Source: Onchocerca volvulus
Lineage: Eukaryota > Nematoda > Chromadorea > Rhabditida > Onchocercidae
NCBI GenBank assembly: GCA_000499405.2
Contig: HG738137.1
Span: 2,108,001-2,172,000, forward strand
Direction of reading: 5' to 3'
DNA length: 64,000 nt
Position 1 is the stretch's first letter, and each line of letters opens with the position of its first letter. Position numbers and translations under genes: made by a program. Shown here one piece after another: positions 56,939-64,000 of this stretch. The notes beneath the pieces were generated by a model. It had not been told where the DNA came from and made no database searches. It was given only the letters and a program-made list of their open reading frames with translations.

Positions 56939-58350
56939 TTGAAACAATTATTTTCAATCTATTCATTTGTTTATCAAATAAATATACAAATTAGAAAATA
57001 AAATAAATTATTTCGCATCGCAATTTAAAAGCGAATAACGCAATTTAAAGCGAATGAGACTTTTGTAATTTCATTTTGCACAAAATAATCTAATATGACA
57101 GTTTGAAGACATTTGTAAGAGAAGATAAAGTAAGTATCATTAAACTATTGAAAAGATAAATTTAGACATTGTTTCGTCAATTTATCAATGAAAACGGCGT
57201 TGAAAATTCTTGATTCTGTTGGTTGCCATGGAAATATTTCTTTTTTTTTTTGATGCAATAAAATTCTTGAAAATTAGAAAAAAAAGTTTGTTATTTAACA
57301 ATACAATAAAGTTTGAAAGATCAAATTAACCGTAATTGACGGAAAATAAGAACTTAGAATAATTCTTTTTTCAACTTTTTCTGGAAAGAAAAAAAAGGAA
57401 AAAAAAATGCTTCATTACAAATCAGTTAAATTTGGCATTTTTTCTTATGCTTTTAAATTTTGAAATTTATAAGAATATATATCGAATGCTATCGAAAACA
57501 ATAAAAGCATTGGACTTATTTCCAACAAATAACTTCGAAAGAAATTTTGAGAAAGATTAAAATGTTTAAAATTTTCAAAAATGCTTCCAGTCAATGAGTA
57601 TGAAGCAAAAAAAAACAATAACTTGGCATTCTTTTTTATTCTTTTAAATTTTAAAATTTGTATGATTTATCATATCATATACTTGGCATTATTCTATTTT
57701 ATTATCATTATTGTGAATTTCTTCTCACAAAAAACATTTAAAAAGTTGTTTAGTTGAAGTTGTTTTTTCTATTTCATTCAATTTTCATATCTCACAATCA
57801 TTAAAGCTAATAGCAAATCTGTCCCTTTGATAGATAAGTTTAATTGGGACAACGTTGATCATTATAAAAGTTGAAGAATCGTAAAATGCATTTTTTCATC
57901 TCTTAGCAACAATTAATAATATAGAAATTGAACGAAGAGCTGTATCGAAATAAATAAATCCGCCTGAAAGGGAGGCAAAAAGAGATAAAAATATGAAATC
58001 AATTTTAAATCTAGTACTAAAGTGGAATTTAATCAATTTTAAGCTCAATATTAGAATGAAAGTTAAAAAAATATGGAATTAATCTTAAATTCAATATTAA
58101 AAAGGTACCTAAGAAGCTGAAAAAGAAGAAATTAGCATGCTAAGTTTACTTTTCAACGAAAACATCCTTCCTTGAAATTGTATTTTTGTGCTTTGATGAA
58201 ATATTCATACACGATGAATATATTTTTAAAATTTTTAAACAAAAAAAAAAAAATTCAAGTGAAGATTGTTTAAAGATTTAAAAAATATATTCAGAGAAAT
58301 ATTCAGACATAAAATTTAACTTTAAAAAGAATCGATATGAAATGATATAC

Positions 58351-58429
58351 TTTTCGAAGGAAATTTAATTTCGTCCCCTTATTACTTTTATGGAATGATG
58401 TCATTTTGAACATTCGAGAAACTTTTCTC
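58351..58429 (-). CDS. Isolated exon candidate (basic peptide)
   Basis: TTATTATTGCAG precedes an open 79 nt exon ending AAA|GTATAT. It reads RKVSRMFKMTSFHKSNKGTK then LNFLRK: strongly basic and not composition-driven. Phase 1+78. No joining neighbour was found. Confidence 0.35.
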
Positions 58430-59198
58430 CTGCAATAATAAAGGTTATTAAATAAAACATCACTAACGGCGAAAAGTAAAACTTTCATTGCACATTTTTA
58501 TGATAAATTACTAATTAGATTTGAAATTTAGAACCATTTCTTATTTCATTCATTAAGAATATATTTATTTTTTATTTGAAAAACTAATATACGAGATTTA
58601 TTCATTTCAAATATAAATATCGATTCCAATCGAATGAATTTCTTTTTATAATAAATTGCAGAAAAACAGAGAAAATGAATTTCTTCTTGTCAAAAAAAAC
58701 CAAAAAAACCTGAATAAAAAAATCTGAAGCTTTCGGTGAATCTGAAAAGAAAAAAACAACACTCGTTCTTTCCGGTTCTCGAAAAAAAAAAAAAAAAAAG
58801 TCACATCTAATTTATTGTTTCAAATTCTATGCAGTGATTTTCTTTCTTTTTTTTCGCGAGTACTTAAGAGACAAATTGAAATTTGGAAATTTGCAGACTG
58901 CAAAAATACTTCAAAATTTATCAATATGTTTTGCTTTACAACTATTTGGAAAAGTTTGAAAGAAAAACTTTTACTTTTTTCTTTTCGAAAAAGTTTGAAA
59001 AAAAAAGAAGTTTGAAAGAAAACCGAAAAGGAGAAAAAAAGTTTTCTTTTCTAAACAACTTTTCTCTTTCTTTACGATTGTATGTTATTTTGACCATAAC
59101 TTAATTTTATACTTATCAGATTTAGATAAAATCTGATATGAAATTAGTTATCAACAAAAATTTAGCGTTTTTCTACGAAAAGTTTTTTTGAAAAAATT

Positions 59199-59275
59199 TT
59201 AGCATCTTCTTCGCTTCTCATATCCTCCAGATGGCTTGAAATTTTCAATTGAAAAAGCCTGCTCAGTCAGTGATG
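59199..59275 (-). CDS. Isolated C-terminal exon candidate
   Basis: CTCAAATTAG precedes an open 77 nt stretch reading SLTEQAFSIENFKPSGGYEK then RRRC and TAA. Protein-like composition; no donor follows, so it would be a last exon. Upstream partners are unknown. Confidence 0.3.
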
Positions 59276-61200
59276 CTAATTTGAGATGAAAAGATTAATG
59301 GAAGAAAAAAGTAAAATGAAATCTATACTGTATCAATAGAAGCTTTTTTGTCCTCATTTTCGGAACTAAAAATACCAAAAAAAAAAAAAAGTTTGATAGC
59401 ATCGAAGGAATATAGCAATAAATAAATATGCAAAATGATTGAATTCGATTAATTTGAATTAATCTGAATTAATAAATAAGAAGAGAATGAATCAAAAGTT
59501 CAGTTTAATCGAAAATAGATTTAATCAATTAAACTAATTTGGCTTATTTATTAATCGAATTTCATCTGTGGGGACAAGAGAATGAATCGGAAAGTTTAGC
59601 ACAACTGGAAAATATCTCATCGAAGTTCAATTCAATTGAAAATCGAAATGGAATTTTTATAAATGCAAAATAAAAAATTACCATAAAAACGGATTTCAAT
59701 TGTTTTTTTTTTTCAAATCTAATACTAATATTTTAGGAATTTTTGCTTGAAAAATGAAAAAAAAAATTCAAATATTAGATATTGTTTCTGATTGCAAATA
59801 GTATAAAATTTCGATAGCAAAAAGAGCAAAATGAGTCAGTTAAAGAAATGAATTAAAACTGACTCATAAAATTCCCGAAGGAATTTGAAAATGACTATCC
59901 AGTGCTTCAGAGGGTATTTAAAAATAATCAATTTTAAAATTGAAATAAAAAATGAAATTAAATTTTTATTTCTAGTCTACCTATTATCGTCATGGATATT
60001 ACGATCATGATATCATTATTATTACTATTATTATTTTTTATCGTGCATACTAGCAATTTACGTATTTCTTCGGCAATTATCTTGCTAAATTTACTCAATT
60101 TACATATTATTAGCAAAAGCAAGATATTTCGATAGAATGTCCTAAATTATTGTTGTCCGATGGTACCTGATGGTACTATTTCTACAGTATGAATTATTTA
60201 TTACTATCATTATCGATAGGAATTGAATTATTTTTTACTGTAATTTACCACTATCATAATTACAATTACTGTCAACGTCATTAGTTGAAAATATTTGAAT
60301 CATTCGTAAAGTACGATTTTAATTTGTATTTTTGAACTACTTCAGAAAAGTACTTCAGAAGTTTCGTTTATAAATAATATTGAACATTGATGAGCATCGA
60401 TTTAATTGTTCACAATAGTCTGAAACAATAAATTTAATTAAATTCAATGGAAAACAAGAAATTGCATGATTCAGACTACTGTAATCGATTAAAATTCACA
60501 TTCGATAAGATAAAAAAAAAGATGATGAAATTCAAATTTAATTTTTCATACTGCAATAACATGTTACTGAACTTCATTCCCCAAATTAAAAATTCAAATG
60601 AATTAGAAATAGAAATGAATTATAAATACAATATTCAGAATATAAATTTTACTCTGCTTAGTAATTTGCCGATTGAAATATTACATCTTGGAATCAAGCG
60701 TAATTTGAATGATAAAAATTTCGCGAATTAATAAAATTTAAATTAATGTATTATCCAGCAAAAATTGTATTTTAATTCCAAAAATTGTATTTTAACTGTC
60801 TACTCCCAAAACTTTGATTAAATTTTTTAAATAAGTTTATTTGTTTAAATGTTTAAGGTTGATATAAACAATATCATCTATTTTATTGAATTCATTAAAA
60901 ATTTAAAAATAGAACAAATAGAAACAAATGCTTCTCCAACATATTGTCACCTTTGATTTTCCGCACAAACAATATCAGAAATGCCGAAAATTTTGATTTG
61001 CGAATGAAGAAGAAGGATTGCATGAATAATCACAACATTTTCTCATGATAAATCATCAAGTGAACAGAGATTATCAACAAATATTTTTTATAAAACAATA
61101 ACAAATTTAAATTTCATAATTCCCACTGATAAGTTTCAAAAACCGAATCACTAATACTTTGATAATATTCTGGATATTCAGTGAAAAAGTCTCATATAAG
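59276..61200. other. Gene-poor AT-rich region
   Basis: Nothing coding was supported. The 94-codon open frame at 60447-60731 (+) is Asn/Lys/Ile-rich as expected from base composition and lacks splice or domain support. Confidence 0.45.
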
Positions 61201-61204
61201 ATAA

Positions 61205-61700
61205 TAGTCATACTTATTTAATTCCTAATCTTGCTGATAATATATCAAAATTTGTATGAAATTATAAAAAATGTCTACCTTAAAAATTTGTACAGTTTAA
61301 AAACTTATCAATTAATGATTGATTGCCTGACATTTTCCATGTGTATGTTACTAATTATCGTAATTATTTGCTGTGATAAAATCGTGATAAAAAAAATCAG
61401 TTAGAAAAAAGTGATTTTGATAAGACGTAGGAAAATTTGATGAAGATTGTCGATTTATATTAATATCCATACTTATTCAATTCCTGAATCATAATATATC
61501 AAAATTTGGATGAAAGTAATGAAAGATAGCTGCTTTACAAAAATTGTACAGTTTAAAAACTTATCAAATAATGATAAATTGCCCGATAATGTTGATATAC
61601 ATGTCACAAATATCCTAGCCATAACTGTTTTCTGGTAAAAAGAAGTGATTGTGATAAGAGGAAGGAAAATTGAATGAAGATTGCCGATTTGGTTCGTCTG
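61205..61700. repeat. ~257 bp tandem duplication
   Basis: Landmarks recur in order: CTTATT(T/C)AATTCCT at 61213 and 61470, ATAATATATCAAAATTTG, GTACAGTTTAAAAACTTATC at 61289 and 61546, and GTGATT.TGATAAGA..AGGAAAATT..ATGAAGATTG.CGATTT near 61410 and 61645. The copies have diverged by indels. Confidence 0.8.
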
Positions 61701-61714
61701 AAAACTCGTAAAAA

Positions 61715-61830
61715 TCGGAAAGAGGAGGAAGAAGAGGAGAATCGGAAGGAAAGGAAGGAATGCTCTGGAACTGTTGATGGGAGGAGGAAGAGGAGGAGGA
61801 ATGAAAGGTGCAGGAAGGGGTGGTTGTAAA
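61715..61830. repeat. Polypurine (GGA/GAA) tract
   Basis: The + strand is nearly all purine over about 100 bases (GGAAGAGGAGGAGGAATGAA type). This creates three overlapping long Ser/Pro/Phe-rich open frames on the minus strand (61473-61942). Confidence 0.75.
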
Positions 61831-63241
61831 CTTGTTGTGAATTGTGACAACAATTGGATCGAAACTTTTGTTTGCTTTCAATGCAATTCGAGATAAATTG
61901 CCGCAAATCTGACGTTTGCAGATTGCACTTCTTCCATGCCATTCCGCTTTTCTCTTTTTTTTTCTTCTGTTTGTTTTTGAGAAGGAAGAAAAAGAAGGCT
62001 AAACCAAAAGAAGAAATTCAAGAATTCTTTCTCTCGGAAGAGAAAAAAAAAATGACAATCTATCGGAAAGAAAATTCTTTGGCCAAAAATTTCGCTCATT
62101 AATTAGAAGTTTTGGCAGAGAAACTGGTGCAAAAATGCATGATAGATTTGAAGATGTTGAAAATATATTTAAAAAAAAAAAAGACGAAATTTCTGTTACA
62201 AAAGAATGAATATTGATAGTTATCAAATCAATTGATAGTGATTTGAAATCAAGTTCGACAACGAATTGCCAAGTTGAATTTCATTAATTTGCGAAAAAAA
62301 AAAAAAAAAAAAAAAGATGCCCAGTTATTTGTTTCATAGTTCTATCCGAAAATTGATATTGTCTGCCTGTTATCTTAATTAGTTTGTACTCAATTAGAAT
62401 GTCAGTTTTAAAATTAATTAACTATTCATTTGATCGACACGAATCATTACTGACACCAATGACCCCGTGCAATATTCTTCCAAGCGAATTAATTTCTCTT
62501 CGAAGAGGCAAAATTATTCGCAATTGTCCTATAAATGTGTGACAAGAAGGTCATCGACACTATAATTCACTATGTTTATGCGAATTATCAATGAATTCGA
62601 CGAATATTCCATCTCTCATTTCATGGTTTGATGTTGACAAAAGTTGCGAATAGTATAAGATATAGTAGTACGGATGATTTACACTGATAATAGTGATAAT
62701 GATTAATGATAGATATGATAAGAGTAATTGGCAAAAACATTATAATATCTCAATTCTTTACTTCGATCAATAGATTCAAAATTATTTAAAAATCCCTACC
62801 TTAAAAATATGTTAAACTACGGCTGAGAACTAATCAAAATTCTAAAAATGATAATTCTGAATGATTGATTTTGAGATTCGTTATGGTTTGAAGATGAAAT
62901 CGAGAAATTCCCGAAACAAAATAATTAATAGTAATAATGAATGAATGTTAAAATACTGATAATATTACTGCTGCAAGCTACACTTTAAATTTGAAGCATT
63001 TGGGCTTATCATTGAGAAATATCTGACACATCCATTGCTGATTCATCGAAATAAAATGATAAAATCAATATTTCACATTTTTCAGACAAAAAAAAAAAGA
63101 CAATGATTTCAAGACTTTACTTTGTTAAATTATAACGAAAGCGAGAAGATTGCAGAGAAGCTATGGGAAAGCGATATTGGGACTTAAAATTGATGAGGCC
63201 TGAAATAGCTTGGCCAAGCAATATTGACTGGCCATTATAGC

Positions 63242-63422
63242 TCATGCAGCTAGGCTCATTAATATTTCAGTATGAATGTGACTAATTGATTTGGTGATGA
63301 CGAAATAGCATGACTCATCAGTAGTATTCGATGACTCATCAACACATATACATATATTTGAAGAAAAGCTTTCTTCGAGCATTTCCTCCCGACGAATTCT
63401 TCCACATACAGTAGTTACAAGT
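63242..63422 (-). CDS. Exon candidate with coding character, unidentified
   Basis: AGTTTTCTAG precedes an open 181 nt (1+180) stretch to TGA at 63242-63244. It reads LVTTVCGRIRREEMLEESFS, then NICICVDESSNTTDESCYFV, then ITKSISHIHTEILMSLAA. Amino acid use is mixed and acidic, unlike neighbouring AT-driven frames. No domain was recognised and no partner exon found. Confidence 0.3.
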
Positions 63423-63814
63423 CTAGAAAACTTGTATTTTGTAAATATTCGATTACTGAAACTCAAAAAGTAATTAAAAACAATAAAGTTTAAGAATCTA
63501 ATGAGTTTATTATAAACTTTGCAAATGATAGGAAGGTAGAAAAGCATTTCAGGCTTATAGGTACTGTATGTGGAAGAAGTTTACGATCAATTAAATGATC
63601 AGAAGAAAAGTTAATTAATTAATTTGTGATCAATTGATTGATTTATAATTTGACAATCGATTTCTTGCTATTCGATCATGAAGCCTGTCTTCAAGAAAAC
63701 TTAAAAAGTTTATATGCATTTTATCGAATAAATTAACTTATCTTTTGTTGGGATTTTATCTCAGCTATCATCACGAGCCTGTGCTGAATGTAGTAGATTT
63801 CTAGTGTCGATAAA

Positions 63815-64000
63815 TGCAAATGTTTAATTAAGGCATTAATTAAGTTGCGAATGTTCAACTTAGATATTTAATGTTTAATCAAATATTTACAAATACATTG
63901 CGAATATCTAATCAAACAATTCGAAAATATTTAATTAAGTATTTAATTAAGCAAATATTTGATTAAGCAGTTCTTACAAATGTTTAATTAAGCAATTCGA
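63815..64000. repeat. Degenerate ATTTAATTAAGCAATT tandem repeat at the window edge
   Basis: Repeated copies of AAATnTTTAATTAAGCAATT / AAATATTTGATTAAGCAGTT with interspersed TTGCGAAT blocks, running off the end of the window. Confidence 0.7.

Noticed and set aside
57107..57145. Plus-strand microexon-like segment ending AAA|GTAAGT
   Set aside because: A single good donor with a weak acceptor and no partner exons; likely chance.
60447..60731. 94-codon plus-strand frame
   Set aside because: Asn/Lys/Ile/Leu-dominated, as expected from AT-rich DNA; no splice sites, domain or leader.
61473..61942. Three overlapping minus-strand frames, up to 126 aa, Ser/Pro/Phe-rich
   Set aside because: Produced by the polypurine tract and the tandem duplication; all three frames are open together, so openness is compositional.

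Overview
This is an AT-rich (roughly 30% GC by eye) nuclear window from a nematode, most probably a filarial (onchocercid) worm. The reasons are short exons with phase-consistent GT..(T)TTCAG introns, many homopolymer A/T runs, likely trans-splice acceptors a few to about 70 bases upstream of start codons, and gene families with best recalled matches in nematodes (ACO-2, RIG-5, astacin NAS, MAPH-1). No bacterial, viral, rRNA, tRNA or CRISPR feature was seen. All identifications come from reading translations and recalled family sequences; no search was run.

Layout. 1-1918 (+): 3' end of an unrecognised gene with a coiled-coil start and an Asn/Gln-rich middle. 4057-9547 (-): complete 15-exon mitochondrial aconitase (aco-2), 776 aa. 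9.6-13.2 kb: intergenic DNA with a CT/GA hairpin, a dispersed ~57 bp repeat and an orphan 30 bp exon. 13278-23578 (-): 11-exon rig-5/lachesin-like cell-surface protein with three Ig domains, a signal peptide, a poly-Asp stretch, a likely GPI tail and a frame-neutral cassette exon. 24.5-26.5 kb (-): a small probable mitochondrial membrane protein (distantly COX7C-like) and loose exons of an unidentified gene. 26.8 kb (+): a divergent coding-like stretch. 28335-33630 (+): complete four-FAS1-domain secreted or GPI-anchored protein, 673 aa. 34461-41925 (+): complete subfamily V astacin metalloprotease (prodomain, M12A, EGF, CUB, TSP1), 653 aa. 43735-52126 (-): complete MAP1-family protein (maph-1/futsch type), 921 aa in 18 coding exons, with one apparent GC-AG intron. 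52.2-64 kb: gene-poor, repeat-rich DNA with several isolated minus-strand exon candidates that I could not join into a gene.

The genes look like independent housekeeping (aconitase, MAP1) and cell-surface/extracellular (RIG-5, fasciclin, astacin) units. The fasciclin and astacin genes are tandem on the + strand 0.8 kb apart; both are secreted-pathway proteins, but no functional link is visible. Exon structures of the five complete genes were reconstructed by hand and each closes in frame (CDS sums 2331, 1302, 2022, 1962 and 2766 nt). Single-base errors at splice sites are possible.
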